From UBA4465 sp002292365 (GTDB lineage: Bacteria; Bacteroidota; Bacteroidia; Cytophagales; Cyclobacteriaceae), in contig CALSQY010000004.1 in NCBI GenBank assembly GCA_943788615.1, positions 434,001 through 498,000 of the forward strand: a DNA stretch of 64,000 nucleotides, written 5' to 3'. This document shows, in pieces, positions 29,254 to 38,974 of the stretch (position 1 is the stretch's first letter; the number at the start of each line of letters is the position of its first letter). Below the pieces are notes generated by a model. It did not search any database, was not told the origin of the DNA, and saw only the letters and a program-made list of their open reading frames with translations. The position numbers and the translations under genes are program-made.

Positions 29254-29552
29254 ATGGCAGAAGAAAGAAAAAAGTACAATAAGGAGTTTAAGCAAGCCTA
29301 TTAAGGGGCGAGGTAAAAGAAGTAGCAGAGGAGTATGGGATAGACCCGCAAATGCTCTCATCATGGCGATCTCAATACAAGAACCACAAAGAGATTGCAT
29401 CCCCTGGAAATGGTAAGAAAATGCAAACAGAAGCAGAGAAAGAAATTTCAAGACTTCAGAAAGAATTAGCAGATGCACGCATGGAACGTGATATTTTAAA
29501 AAAGACCATAAGCATCTTCTCCTCGAGCGACAGGAAAAATATGCGTTCATAA
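29254..29552 (+). pseudogene. IS3 orfA, helix-turn-helix transposase subunit, broken
   Basis: The start MAEERKKYNKEFKQ is followed at once by a stop (TAA after AY). The rest continues in another frame: GEVKEVAEEYGIDPQMLSSW, then a leucine-zipper-like coil (EKEISRLQKELADARMERDI). Compared with usual orfA proteins about ten residues are missing at the junction, so a small deletion with frameshift is likely. Near its end a run AAAAAAG (29498-29504) matches the -1 slippage signal that fuses orfA to orfB in this family. Confidence 0.8.
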
Positions 29553-30391
29553 AGGCGCATCAAGAAGAATTTACTGTTGAGAAGATGTGTGATTGTTTCA
29601 AGGTTAGCCTCAATGCATTTTATGACTGGAAGTCGGGTAAATCGACAAAACGTATCCAAAGGGAAAAAGTATTATCTGAGAAAATAAAGTCTATTTGGGA
29701 GGACAGCAGCTACACATACGGAAGTCCCAGGGTTTGGGAAGAACTTCAAAAAGCAGAAGGTAAAGTTTCTAGGTCTTTGATTGCACGAGTAATGCGTAAA
29801 TATGGGTTTCGCTCGGTCCATAAGAAGAAATTCAAAGTGACAACCGATTCTAGGCATTCGTATCCGGTATCTGAAAATGTGTTAAATCGCAATTTTACAG
29901 CTGAAAGAGTATCACAAAAATGGGTTTCTGACTTGACATACATTCAAACGAAAGAAGGTTGACTTTATTTAACAGTCATTATTGATTTGTTTGATAGAAA
30001 AGTCGTTGGTTGGTCATTTAGTAGTGCAATGACGGCGCAAGAAACCGTTATTCCAGCGTGGAGGATGGCGTGTCGGAATCGCCCGATTCAAAAGGATTTA
30101 ATATTCCATTTTGACAGAGGAGTTCAATATGCATGTAAAGCCTTTAGAAATCTGCTTAAAAGCAATTTAATCACTCAAAGCATGTCTAGAAAAGGAAACT
30201 GTTGGGACAATGCTGTTGCTGAAAGCTTTTTTAAAACACTAAAGGTGGAAAGAGTTTACCAAATGACTTATGCATCTCGAAATGAAGCTAAAATGGATCT
30301 TTTCCGATACATCGAAGGTTGGTATAACACACGACGAATCCATAGTGCAAACAAAAATCGATTTGGCAGGTCCATGGTATCGAAAAATTAA
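29504..30391 (+). pseudogene. IS3 orfB, DDE transposase, one nonsense codon
   Basis: The frame is open from the slippage site (KKDHKHLLLERQEKYAFIKA) through the HTH_21 and integrase-core regions. The DDE residues are visible: Asp in WVSDLTYIQT, Asp in FHFDRGVQYA and Glu in NCWDNAVAESFF. One TGA at 29960-29962 stands where the family has Trp in the motif KEGWLYLTVIID. Both halves are in the same frame, so the only visible lesion is this nonsense codon. Confidence 0.85.
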
Positions 30392-30514
30392 ATTACATTA
30401 GCAAAGTAGCTTAACTGACTCTCCGGAAATCGTAGGCAAGTCCAGTCTGCCTCTCTTGAAATTAATAAATCTCTAAGTGAATTAATTTAAATACTAAATC
30501 TATAGTTAAAATAT

Positions 30515-30522
30515 TATTTTTG
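30515..30522 (+). promoter_or_regulatory. Possible -7 promoter element of the hybrid regulator gene
   Basis: The bases TATTTTTG fit the Bacteroidota -7 consensus TAnnTTTG. They lie three bases before the first in-frame ATG (30525) and about 115 bases before the better start (30636), which supports the latter. No clear -33 element lies 19-21 bases upstream. Confidence 0.3.
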
Positions 30523-30635
30523 AAATGACTCCATTTTATACTTCGCGTAAATTCTTAAATATAATAATTTCAAAAAAATTAAATAATTTATTGGTGATTT
30601 TTAGAATAAAAAAAAAAATCAATAAAAAATTTAAA

Positions 30636-33600
30636 ATGCCTCAATTTAGGATTCTATTCATAAATATTTTATTTATCCCAGTATACCTAAATTCACTTTC
30701 AGCTCAACAATATAATATAGAATTTAAGCACATAGGACAGCAAAAAGGTCTGTCAAACGATCATATCACTGATATTCTCCAAGATGATTTGGGATATATG
30801 TGGATTGCTACTAAAAGAGGTCTCAATCGATACGATGGAAATCAAATGCTCAACTTCCGGAGTGAACCAATCTCTTCTACTAGCATCGTTGACCTTGAAA
30901 GAAATAAATACGGTGGAATTTGGATACTCACCAAAAAAGACTTGACCCTTTATCATGAAGGCACATTCGAAACCAAAATCTCATTCAATGATACAAATAT
31001 TAGTATTGATCATATGAAAATTATTGGTGATGAAAATTGGTTTTTTACTAATAAAGGAGTCTACACTTATGCTCGCAAAAAAGGTGTATTTAACAAAATA
31101 CAAATTGTTCCAAACACTAATTTTAAATATTCCTTCATCAATAATACTGGCATTAGCACTGCCCTTTTAGATCCTGAAAAAAACCAGCTTTGGATATGTA
31201 CTGCCAATAAAGGTGTCTACACAAAGAAGTCAGGAAAACCCTTGAAACCTTATTTGCTTGAACCCAATGAAAGTCAGAGCATAAATAACATAATAGTGAA
31301 AAAAATCCTTAGAGACAACCAAGGAAATATGTGGTTTGCGAGTACAAGAGGTTTGTATTACAAAAATAAAAATGAAATATCACCTAAAAAAATCAAACTA
31401 GAAAACAACGAAATTCGAGATATAACAATAGATTATGAAGGTAATATTTGGTGTTCTATTTCAGATTTGGGTATTATTTTACTCAGTAGCAATGGCAAAA
31501 TAATTGAGCAATTCGACGCTGAAAATAATCAACATAAAACAGGTTTATCTTCAGGTTTCATTAATAAAATTACATTTGATGACCATAATAATTTATGGCT
31601 CGGCCATGAGGAAACCGGAATAGACTTTTTAGCAACAAGATTCAGTAAAAAAATTGCTTATTACAAAAACTTAACGAATGAAGTAGGCTATATGACTACA
31701 AAAGTTAAAAGAATTCTGCCTTTGGAAAATAAAAAAATCCTCATTGCCTATGAATCCTTCAATAATCCCAATATTTCAGGTTTAAACGTAATTTCAACAG
31801 GTGAAGGGAATTTCTTTTCACAACCTAAAAAGATACAAAAAATAATTCTTGAACAAGATGATCTTGATATTACCGAACTCATAGCAATTGAAAATAAAAT
31901 CTCAGTAACCACCTATGAGTATATCTACACTTTTAATGATGCCCTCCTCAACTCAACTAAACCTATTATTAATATTAATCCAGTGTCAGCTAAATTTAAT
32001 GAATTTGTGAATTTTAATTATAACAGTGAAAATAACTATTGGTTATTAGGTAATAATCTTCGCACTTATGACATCTTAAAACAGCAAGAAAAAATTTATA
32101 TTAAAGATTTGAATCTAGATAGATTTTTTATCGATGATGAGGGTTTAATGTGGGGCGCAGCATCTAATAATGGTCTGATAATAATCGATATTAACAAAAA
32201 AGAAAAAATCCAAGAATATATTAGTGATCCGCTCAACGAAACAAGTATCAGTAATAATAATATCAATTGTATTTATAAGGATAGTAATGGAAGTATTTGG
32301 ATTGGAACTGATTTTGGATTAAATAAAATTAAAAACTTACCCGATAAATATAATCAACATGACACTTTCGATATTAAAAATGGATTAAAGAACTTAAAAT
32401 TTGAAAGATATAAGCTAAAGAATGGTCTCTCTGGCAACTCAATTAAAAGCATTGTAGAAGACAATCACAAAAGATTATGGCTAGCTACAGATGAGGGCAT
32501 ATCCATGATTAATTTGACTACCAATAATATATTCAAATTAGGAACTGAAGAAGGCATTCAGAATGGGGCTTTCATTATAAATTCATTTGCACAATCAAAT
32601 GATGGTACTTTATATTTTGGAGGTGAAAAAGGATTAAATTTTTTTCATCCTGATAGCATACACTTTAACAAAAAAATAATCCCAATTTTCATAAATGGAT
32701 TAAAAGTAATGAATAAAAAGATTGAAACGGGTCTTAAATACGGAGATAGAATAATTCTAAAGAAGGATATTGAGTATACATCAAAAATTATGTTGAGCTA
32801 TCAAGAAGAATTAATCGACTTTAATTTTATTGGTGTTGATTTTGAAAAATCAAGTGATCTCGAATATTATTATAAGCTAGAAGGATACGATAACGATTGG
32901 ATACAAACCAAAAATACTCAAAGCGCAACGTACACTAAAGTTCCTCCAGGTAAATATACATTTAAAGTAAAAGCTTTCACAGCTGATAATTATTGGACCA
33001 ATGAAGCTGAGCTTCAAATTGTCATTGATTCCCCTTTTTGGACTAGTTGGTGGTTTCTTTTGATCATTTTACAGATTCCCATTTGGTTAACTGTTCTTTA
33101 TGTGAAATTAAGGCTAAGTAGTATCAAAAAACAAAAAACAAAACTTGAGCAAATTGTAAATGATCGAACCCAAGATTTAGAGAAAGCAAACTTTGGCCTT
33201 CAAAAGCAAAAAGGTGAAATTCAAAGTCAAAGAGATCAATTACAACAACTAAATTCGAAAATTAAGCAATCTAATGAGTTGAAATTGAAATTTTTCACTA
33301 ATATTTCTCACGAATTAAAAACTCCTTTAACACTCATTCTAGCACCTATTGAACAACTTATCAAATCACAAGAACTCACTCCTCAAATTCAAAAAACTCA
33401 TGCCTTAATTTATGAAAATGGCCACAGACTGAATCAATTGATTAATCAACTCCTGCAATTTAGAAAAATAGAAACTGGCAATTTAGAACTAAGAGCGCGA
33501 GAAGGCGATATTATTGGATCTATTGTAAATCTATCAGACCATTTTCTTGAATATGCGAAGGCTACTAACATTAATTATCAACTGATGTGCAGCCATGACC

Positions 33601-34877
33601 CCATCATAACTTGGTATGATGAAGATAAGCTTTATAAAATTATCAGTAATTTGCTTTCTAATGCCTTTAAATACACACCAAATGGTGGAGATGTGCTATT
33701 AAATGTATTTTGCGTGTCGGATCAAGCGCATGAAAAATACATCAAAATTGAGGTCTCAGATACAGGTATCGGAGTAGAAAAATCCCAATTAATCAATATT
33801 TTCGACCGTTTCTACCAGAGTAATGATATCAATTATGAAGCTGAAGGCACAGGTATTGGTTTATCTTTGACACAATCTTTAGTGAAACTACACAAAGGTA
33901 AAATTGAAGTTGAAAGCGAATTGGGAAAAGGTAGTAAATTCATAGTAACTATTCCTTTAGGTGAATCATATCTTGAGCAGCATGAAAAACATCATTCAGC
34001 GGATAAAGCCTTAAATTATTTAAGAGAAAAAAGTAAAATATCCTCCTTAAAATATCGAAAATACGAACTAAAAACAACCCAATTCAATATAGAAAAACAT
34101 ACTATCCTAATAGTAGAGGATAACTTTGACTTGTGTGAGCTCATGTATAGTCTATTGAAAGAAAATTATAATATTGAAATAGCTAATAACGGAAAAGAAG
34201 GTTTAGAAATTCTTAAAAATAATGAATCAATAGACCTTATTATCTCTGATATCATGATGCCAATAATGGATGGTATCTCCTTTTGTAAAATGGTGAAATC
34301 TAATATAAATACCTCACATCTACCAGTCCTACTCCTTACAGCAAAATATGGAGAGGAATCTGAGATAGAAGGCTTAAAATCCGGTGCTGATGATTACATA
34401 ACCAAGCCATTCAATGAAAAAATATTAAACTTTAAAATAGTGAATACCCTGGCCTATCGAGATAGTCTCAGGAATCAATATCAGCAAAAAATTTCCATTG
34501 AGCCATCGGAAATAACCACAACCTCACGTGATCAAGAGTTTATAGATAAGGCCATCAAAGTAGTAGAAGAAAACATGTCTAATGATAAATTTAATATTAA
34601 AGAATTTTCCTCCGAATTAGCCATGAGCCCCAGTACCTTATTGCGAAAAATAAAAGCAATCACTGGTGAGCCCAGCGATGGATTTATTAGAAAAATTAGA
34701 CTTAAGCGTGCTGCACAGCTTCTCCAGAAAAGCCAATTATTAATCACAGAGATATGCTATAGCATTGGCTTTTCAAGTCAAAAACATTTTAGCACTGCAT
34801 TTAAAAAGCAATTTGACTTATCGCCATCCGAATACAAAAAGAAATACAGTGAGCATAAAGATTCAAAAATATTATAA
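30636..34877 (+). CDS. Hybrid two-component system regulator (sensor kinase, receiver and AraC domains)
   Basis: I choose the ATG at 30636, because MPQFRILFINILFIPVYLN opens a good signal peptide; an in-frame ATG at 30525 would add 37 lysine-rich residues. From 30636 the product has 1413 residues. Order: periplasmic two-component propeller repeats (to about 720; GYMWIATKRGLNRYDG, GSIWIGTDFGLNKI), Y_Y_Y domain (about 731-795), membrane helix (about 805-828), HisKA with His892 in NISHELKTPL, HATPase (about 995-1110), receiver (about 1158-1278) with Asp1205 in LIISDIMMP, and AraC helix-turn-helix (about 1308-1408). Such proteins bind an oligosaccharide in the periplasm and switch on their linked polysaccharide locus. 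It is divergent from the minus-strand cluster, with an IS remnant between them. Confidence 0.95.
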   Translation: MPQFRILFINILFIPVYLNSLSAQQYNIEFKHIGQQKGLSNDHITDILQDDLGYMWIATKRGLNRYDGNQMLNFRSEPISSTSIVDLERNKYGGIWILTKKDLTLYHEGTFETKISFNDTNISIDHMKIIGDENWFFTNKGVYTYARKKGVFNKIQIVPNTNFKYSFINNTGISTALLDPEKNQLWICTANKGVYTKKSGKPLKPYLLEPNESQSINNIIVKKILRDNQGNMWFASTRGLYYKNKNEISPKKIKLENNEIRDITIDYEGNIWCSISDLGIILLSSNGKIIEQFDAENNQHKTGLSSGFINKITFDDHNNLWLGHEETGIDFLATRFSKKIAYYKNLTNEVGYMTTKVKRILPLENKKILIAYESFNNPNISGLNVISTGEGNFFSQPKKIQKIILEQDDLDITELIAIENKISVTTYEYIYTFNDALLNSTKPIININPVSAKFNEFVNFNYNSENNYWLLGNNLRTYDILKQQEKIYIKDLNLDRFFIDDEGLMWGAASNNGLIIIDINKKEKIQEYISDPLNETSISNNNINCIYKDSNGSIWIGTDFGLNKIKNLPDKYNQHDTFDIKNGLKNLKFERYKLKNGLSGNSIKSIVEDNHKRLWLATDEGISMINLTTNNIFKLGTEEGIQNGAFIINSFAQSNDGTLYFGGEKGLNFFHPDSIHFNKKIIPIFINGLKVMNKKIETGLKYGDRIILKKDIEYTSKIMLSYQEELIDFNFIGVDFEKSSDLEYYYKLEGYDNDWIQTKNTQSATYTKVPPGKYTFKVKAFTADNYWTNEAELQIVIDSPFWTSWWFLLIILQIPIWLTVLYVKLRLSSIKKQKTKLEQIVNDRTQDLEKANFGLQKQKGEIQSQRDQLQQLNSKIKQSNELKLKFFTNISHELKTPLTLILAPIEQLIKSQELTPQIQKTHALIYENGHRLNQLINQLLQFRKIETGNLELRAREGDIIGSIVNLSDHFLEYAKATNINYQLMCSHDPIITWYDEDKLYKIISNLLSNAFKYTPNGGDVLLNVFCVSDQAHEKYIKIEVSDTGIGVEKSQLINIFDRFYQSNDINYEAEGTGIGLSLTQSLVKLHKGKIEVESELGKGSKFIVTIPLGESYLEQHEKHHSADKALNYLREKSKISSLKYRKYELKTTQFNIEKHTILIVEDNFDLCELMYSLLKENYNIEIANNGKEGLEILKNNESIDLIISDIMMPIMDGISFCKMVKSNINTSHLPVLLLTAKYGEESEIEGLKSGADDYITKPFNEKILNFKIVNTLAYRDSLRNQYQQKISIEPSEITTTSRDQEFIDKAIKVVEENMSNDKFNIKEFSSELAMSPSTLLRKIKAITGEPSDGFIRKIRLKRAAQLLQKSQLLITEICYSIGFSSQKHFSTAFKKQFDLSPSEYKKKYSEHKDSKIL

Positions 34878-35497
34878 TCGAGACTACTTTTAAACCCAGC
34901 ACCCAAAATTTCAAGATCATCGACGTTAAAAATACAAGCAAATAATATGCTTTTAATTGAATTATTCAGACTCTTCTCGTTACGAGAAAAATTATTTAAA
35001 TGTATACCGTCAGCAAAATCTGAACGTATACCCGGTTGAATCCACTGATACGCACCAACAGAGTACTTGTACTTTTTCTTCTTATACAGCCTCTTGACTT
35101 GTGCGTAGGTTAAATCCATTAGACAAAATTAAATTGGACTCAAGCAATACTTCGGATGATACTAATTCACTAAGGGTGGAGAATTTTTATTAGTTTTGGC
35201 ATTAACTTGGAATTCTTCAAATAGTTCTTCTTAGTAAGTATTATCTGTTCACTGCTATCATTTGGGTCTACAATACGATCATGGTAAATTAATGAACCTG
35301 GTCCACAGTAAGCTTTATTCAAAGAAGCAATACTCTGAAAAAGGCTTTTACACTCCCTTGAGGATACCATTGGATCTGGAATACACCTGGAGCTAGTGAG
35401 ATAATTAAACCTTTATAAAATAATGGGGGAAACTTGTGCAAAACAATTTCCATTTTCCTGAAATGATTAATATCAGAAATGTAACCTTTGTAATGTT
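34878..35497. other. Gene-poor stretch downstream of the hybrid regulator
   Basis: Two minus-strand ORFs can be drawn: 34778-35119 (113 codons, overlapping the end of the regulator gene by 100 bases) and 35170-35370 (66 codons, beginning MVSSRECKSLFQS). Neither resembles a family I know, neither has a signal peptide, and the first depends on an antisense overlap. The first part of the 113-codon ORF (about 34985-35119) reads more like coding DNA than the rest and could be a gene remnant. I do not call either as a gene. Confidence 0.5.
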
Positions 35498-35755
35498 ATG
35501 AATAGATTTAATAATACAATTGAGTTCAATCACGCTGGTGACTCAAAACTTTTCAACCACTATCGTAAATTCTTCGATAACAATGTGGTTGAGGAGTTCA
35601 GGAGGATAAATGATTCTGATACTTCTTGGGAAGGACACAAGGCATTAATGGCTAAAATTAAAGCCCATGTTGAAAATAATGTGACTTATAACAACAAAGC
35701 GGAATACTCCGCTCTGGTTGATACTCTCAAGCTCCTTGCTGAGAATGATGTTTGA
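35498..35755 (+). CDS. Small hypothetical protein
   Basis: The product has 85 residues, is hydrophilic and has no signal peptide or membrane segment. It begins MNRFNNTIEFNHAGDSKLFN and is predicted mostly helical after residue 20. Its codon use is less AT-extreme than the surrounding non-coding DNA, which supports a real gene. I do not recognise the family. It stands alone between decayed DNA and the SGNH hydrolase gene on the other strand. Confidence 0.45.
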   Translation: MNRFNNTIEFNHAGDSKLFNHYRKFFDNNVVEEFRRINDSDTSWEGHKALMAKIKAHVENNVTYNNKAEYSALVDTLKLLAENDV

Positions 35756-35894
35756 ATTATTCCATATAGTTTAGTGCTTCCTCCGGATTCACTTGAAAGA
35801 GAATATCTTCTTCATGAGACCACGAAAAACTATTGGTTTAAAAAGAAAATACTAAACTGCGATTAGATGTGCTATCAAATCAATAACAAATTAT

Positions 35895-36608
35895 TTATAA
35901 GTATTTCATTATTAGTTCTGACCATAGTAAGTAACCTTTACTATTTAGATGGGTACCATCATATGTCAGCGATGTATTAATCAATCCATCATCAGTGGCG
36001 AAATGTGGATTAAGATCAATTAATGAATAAGTTCCATCTGATTGATGAATTCTAATTGAAGCGTTTACAATATCTATTTTTTCATTTATGAAATCTCTAG
36101 CGGTGGGCAAAAGTGTTTGAAGATAAAGCTTTGTATTGGGTAATTTTTCGTGTAGCAGAGTAGTAATTTTAAGTAAATTGTTAATTACATAATCGGGCGA
36201 GGGGATTTCTTTACGATAGTAAAGATTGAAGAGGTCATTTACACCAATCATTATAAAAATAGACTTAGGTTCATACTTAATCAATTCACCAAGTCTCGAA
36301 AGAACTCCATCCGTAACATCTCCAGAAATACCTCTATTTTTTACATTATCAATTTTCAATTTAGCTCCCCAATCTTTACCTCCCTCAGTAATGCTATTAC
36401 CTATGAAAACAATATCTCCCGGATATATAGGTTGCTTTTTAAATTTTTTTATCCTTTTTTTATAATGATTTTTCGTCCATCGATCATGATAATCTATAGT
36501 AGTATTTTTGGAAGGATAAATAACTTCTAAATTAGATTGACTTAGAGCATATTTAGAATTAGTTATGATAATTAGAAAGAGCAATTGAATAAGAATTTTT
36601 CTATCCAT
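35895..36608 (-). CDS. Secreted SGNH/GDSL hydrolase (esterase-like)
   Basis: The product has 237 residues with a signal peptide ending YALSQ. All four SGNH blocks are visible: block I GNSITEGG with the nucleophile Ser, block II Gly in GISGDVTDG, block III Asn in IGVNDLF, and block V YDGTHLNSKG with the Asp-His pair. Relatives include sialate and xylan O-acetylesterases and lysophospholipases. A carbohydrate esterase role is plausible beside a polysaccharide locus, but the gene is monocistronic and not clearly part of it. Confidence 0.85.
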   Translation of the reverse strand: MDRKILIQLLFLIIITNSKYALSQSNLEVIYPSKNTTIDYHDRWTKNHYKKRIKKFKKQPIYPGDIVFIGNSITEGGKDWGAKLKIDNVKNRGISGDVTDGVLSRLGELIKYEPKSIFIMIGVNDLFNLYYRKEIPSPDYVINNLLKITTLLHEKLPNTKLYLQTLLPTARDFINEKIDIVNASIRIHQSDGTYSLIDLNPHFATDDGLINTSLTYDGTHLNSKGYLLWSELIMKYL

Positions 36609-36643
36609 GAATTTTCGCAGGTTAAGTTAGTTTTGGTGACTAT

Positions 36644-36766
36644 TCATGACATTTGGTAAACATTGTCCTTAGTTACTCTGAGATACCCACTCAAGGCATT
36701 ATACTTATCTTGACTAAAAGAGCTAAAAGAGATAAGAACAGCAAATGATAGTAGTACGTTTTTCAT
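36644..36766 (-). CDS. Short secreted peptide or truncated secreted protein
   Basis: A 40-codon frame starts with a good signal peptide (MKNVLLSFAVLISFSSFSQ) and ends 21 residues later (DKYNALSGYLRV, then TKDNVYQMS). A signal peptide followed by such a short tail may be the leftover start of a longer gene, or a real small secreted peptide. It lies 35 bases upstream of the SGNH hydrolase gene on the same strand, so the two could share a transcript. I do not recognise it. Confidence 0.35.
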   Translation of the reverse strand: MKNVLLSFAVLISFSSFSQDKYNALSGYLRVTKDNVYQMS

Positions 36767-37309
36767 ATGGGTAATTTAAGGAATTATTATTTTCAAAGAA
36801 AATCAAAAAACCTGTAGCGTTAAGAGTATGGGGTTATCTGACGATTGACCGCTGACCTCGATGTGCGGATTGCGGACTCGGAATGGGGTACCCTCGAATT
36901 TGACAGTTCAAATGGCTTTTTGACTACTGATTTGGTACCCGATACCCTAAAACAAGGCTTTGAACTATGCCAGCATTGAAATTGATATTTCTTTTTAAAA
37001 TCTATTTTTCTCATTCTCTATTCTATTTTTCAATAGCTACAGCATCCTGCCCCATAAAACATGGTTAGTCTATTCCAATTATGCACTAATCTAAAGGAAT
37101 CTTGATACCAAGCAAAGCCGTATTTAAAATATGATAAAAATCTCTGTCTTAAAATTAGACTCATGACCTAGAGGCATTTGAATATATCTATAGGCAAATT
37201 AAAAAGTATTTTGTAACGAAATTAAGCAGCCTTTTTCTTGCGTACCAATGCTTGGAAATGAACAAAAAAGTGCCTATAATTGCATTAAACGAGGATTATA
37301 AATACATAT
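36767..37309. other. Intergenic region upstream of pgi
   Basis: I see no supported gene. A locally GC-richer patch (about 36830-36960) contains the phrase GTGCGGATTGCGGACTCGG and short inverted GGTACC-type words; it looks like intergenic repeat debris. Near 37225 a minus-strand tail reading VRKKKAA and stop may be the last codons of a lost gene. Confidence 0.4.
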
Positions 37310-38974
37310 ATGCAACTATCATCAATCAATAATTACAATCCGACCCAAACTAAAAGTTGGAAAGAGCTAGACCAGCATTTTAACGAAATCAAAGATCAAT
37401 CTCTTATTGATCTTTTTAAGGAAGAACCCAATCGTTTGGCATATCTTTCCTTTGATGAGAGAAATTTTTATTTTGACTTTTCAAAGAACCATCTAACTAA
37501 AAAAACTTTATCCTTATTTGCATCACTAGCCAATGAAATGGGTTTAAGCAAAGCAAAAAAAGCTTTATTTCAAGGTCAAAAAATCAATAAAACCGAAAAT
37601 CGTTCGGTCTTGCATACCGCCCTAAGAAACCCTACTGATAAACCCATTATTATTGAAGGTGAAAACATAATGCTGCTTGTATCCGAAGAATTAAAAAAAA
37701 TGAAGGATTTCAGTACCCAACTTCATCAGGGTGATCATCTAGGCTATACCTCAAAAAAAATACAAAATATCGTCAATATTGGCATTGGAGGCTCTGATTT
37801 AGGGCCTCATATGGTTTGTGAAGCCCTCAAGTCTTATTGGATTAAGGGAATACAAACATATTTTGTTTCTAATGTTGATGCTAGTCACATAGATCCTTTG
37901 CTTCAAAAATTAGATCCTGCTACTACCCTCTTTATTATAGCTTCGAAAACATTTACTACTCAGGAGACCATGACCAATGCCATGACGGCTAGAAATTGGT
38001 TCATTGAGCATGCATCAGAACAAGAAATTAAAAAACATTTTGTTGCCGTATCTACCAATGAAGAGAAAGTCCGTGAATTTGGAATTGACCTTCAAAACAT
38101 GTTCAAGTTTTGGGACTGGGTAGGTGGTAGATATTCCCTCTGGTCATCGATTGGGCTGAGTATTGTCTGTACAGTAGGTTATGATAATTTTTCAAAACTA
38201 CTGAAAGGTGCCCAGGAAATGGATGACCATTTTATGCAGGCTCCTTTCGAAATGAATGCACCTTCCCTAATGGCGTTTATTGGCGTTTGGTACAATAATT
38301 TCTTTAAAACACAAACCCAAGCCATATTGCCTTATGATCAAAGATTGGCCTACTTTTCAAAATATCTTCAACAAGCCGATATGGAAAGTAATGGTAAGTC
38401 TACAGATCGAAATGGTGATCAGGTCAAATATGAAACTGGTCAAATCATCTGGGGAGAACCAGGAACCAATGGTCAGCATGCTTTCTATCAGCTAATACAT
38501 CAAGGAACCAAAATGATCCCTTGTGATTTTATTGCTGCTGCGCTACCTGCCCATGATAAAACAGATCATCATGACAAATTAATGGCCAATTTTATTGCTC
38601 AAACCGAGGCATTAATGAAAGGGAAGGATGCCGCATCGGTCAAGTCAGAGCTTGAGCAGCAGGGGATGAACCCTGAAGAAATCAAAGCCTTACTCCCCTT
38701 CAAGGTATTTGATGGGAATAGACCAACAAGTACCATCTTAATGGATAAATTGTCTCCTGAAAACCTCGGAGGTCTCATTGCTCTTTATGAACATAAAATA
38801 TTTGTGCAAGGATTCATATGGAATATTTTTAGTTTTGATCAATGGGGTGTAGAACTGGGTAAGCAACTTGCTGGCAATATCTTGGATGATATTAAAACAG
38901 GTGATGTACATCAGTCTCACGATGACTCAACTCGAAAAATGATTCGAAAATACTTGTCACACCAAGGATCTTAA
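37310..38974 (+). CDS. pgi: Glucose-6-phosphate isomerase
   Basis: The product has 554 residues, close to the 549 of the E. coli enzyme, and is cytoplasmic. It interconverts glucose 6-phosphate and fructose 6-phosphate in glycolysis and gluconeogenesis. Marks: NIGIGGSDLGPHMV and SKTFTTQETMTNA for phosphate binding, VGGRYSLWSSIGLSI, and the C-terminal signature GVELGKQLAGNIL. The catalytic Glu should be the one in QADMESNGKS and a His lies in NGQHAFYQLIHQG. The 3' end overlaps the convergent RNA methyltransferase gene by 18 bases. Confidence 0.97.
   Translation: MQLSSINNYNPTQTKSWKELDQHFNEIKDQSLIDLFKEEPNRLAYLSFDERNFYFDFSKNHLTKKTLSLFASLANEMGLSKAKKALFQGQKINKTENRSVLHTALRNPTDKPIIIEGENIMLLVSEELKKMKDFSTQLHQGDHLGYTSKKIQNIVNIGIGGSDLGPHMVCEALKSYWIKGIQTYFVSNVDASHIDPLLQKLDPATTLFIIASKTFTTQETMTNAMTARNWFIEHASEQEIKKHFVAVSTNEEKVREFGIDLQNMFKFWDWVGGRYSLWSSIGLSIVCTVGYDNFSKLLKGAQEMDDHFMQAPFEMNAPSLMAFIGVWYNNFFKTQTQAILPYDQRLAYFSKYLQQADMESNGKSTDRNGDQVKYETGQIIWGEPGTNGQHAFYQLIHQGTKMIPCDFIAAALPAHDKTDHHDKLMANFIAQTEALMKGKDAASVKSELEQQGMNPEEIKALLPFKVFDGNRPTSTILMDKLSPENLGGLIALYEHKIFVQGFIWNIFSFDQWGVELGKQLAGNILDDIKTGDVHQSHDDSTRKMIRKYLSHQGS

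Larger units (their letters stand above)
29190..30440 (+). mobile_element. Degenerate IS3-family insertion sequence
   Basis: An IS3-type orfA/orfB pair lies between imperfect terminal inverted repeats. The left repeat core (29205-29224) and the right one (30407-30426) match at 16 of 20 positions when one is reversed. The outer ends are not certain within about 15 bases and I could not settle a target duplication. Both reading frames are damaged (see the two pseudogenes), so the element cannot move by itself. It sits between the divergent hybrid regulator and the first gene of the cluster. Confidence 0.85.

Noticed and set aside
29245..29659. Minus-strand ORFs in the IS region rich in Leu and Phe.
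   Set aside because: They are shadows of the transposase frames; the plus-strand reading gives conserved IS3 motifs.
16586..35018. The 17-base word TTTTGCTGACGGTATAC occurs near 16586-16602 and in reverse near 34998-35018.
   Set aside because: A single shared 17-mer in 64 kb is within what chance can give, and the flanks do not align.
34778..35119. 113-codon minus-strand ORF with a motif FADGIHLNN that resembles an SGNH hydrolase block.
   Set aside because: No other SGNH block is present and the ORF overlaps the end of the hybrid regulator gene antisense; too little to call a gene.
36830..36960. GC-richer patch with repeated CCGCA-like words that could be a dispersed repeat.
   Set aside because: Only one copy is in the window, so its repeat nature cannot be shown here.
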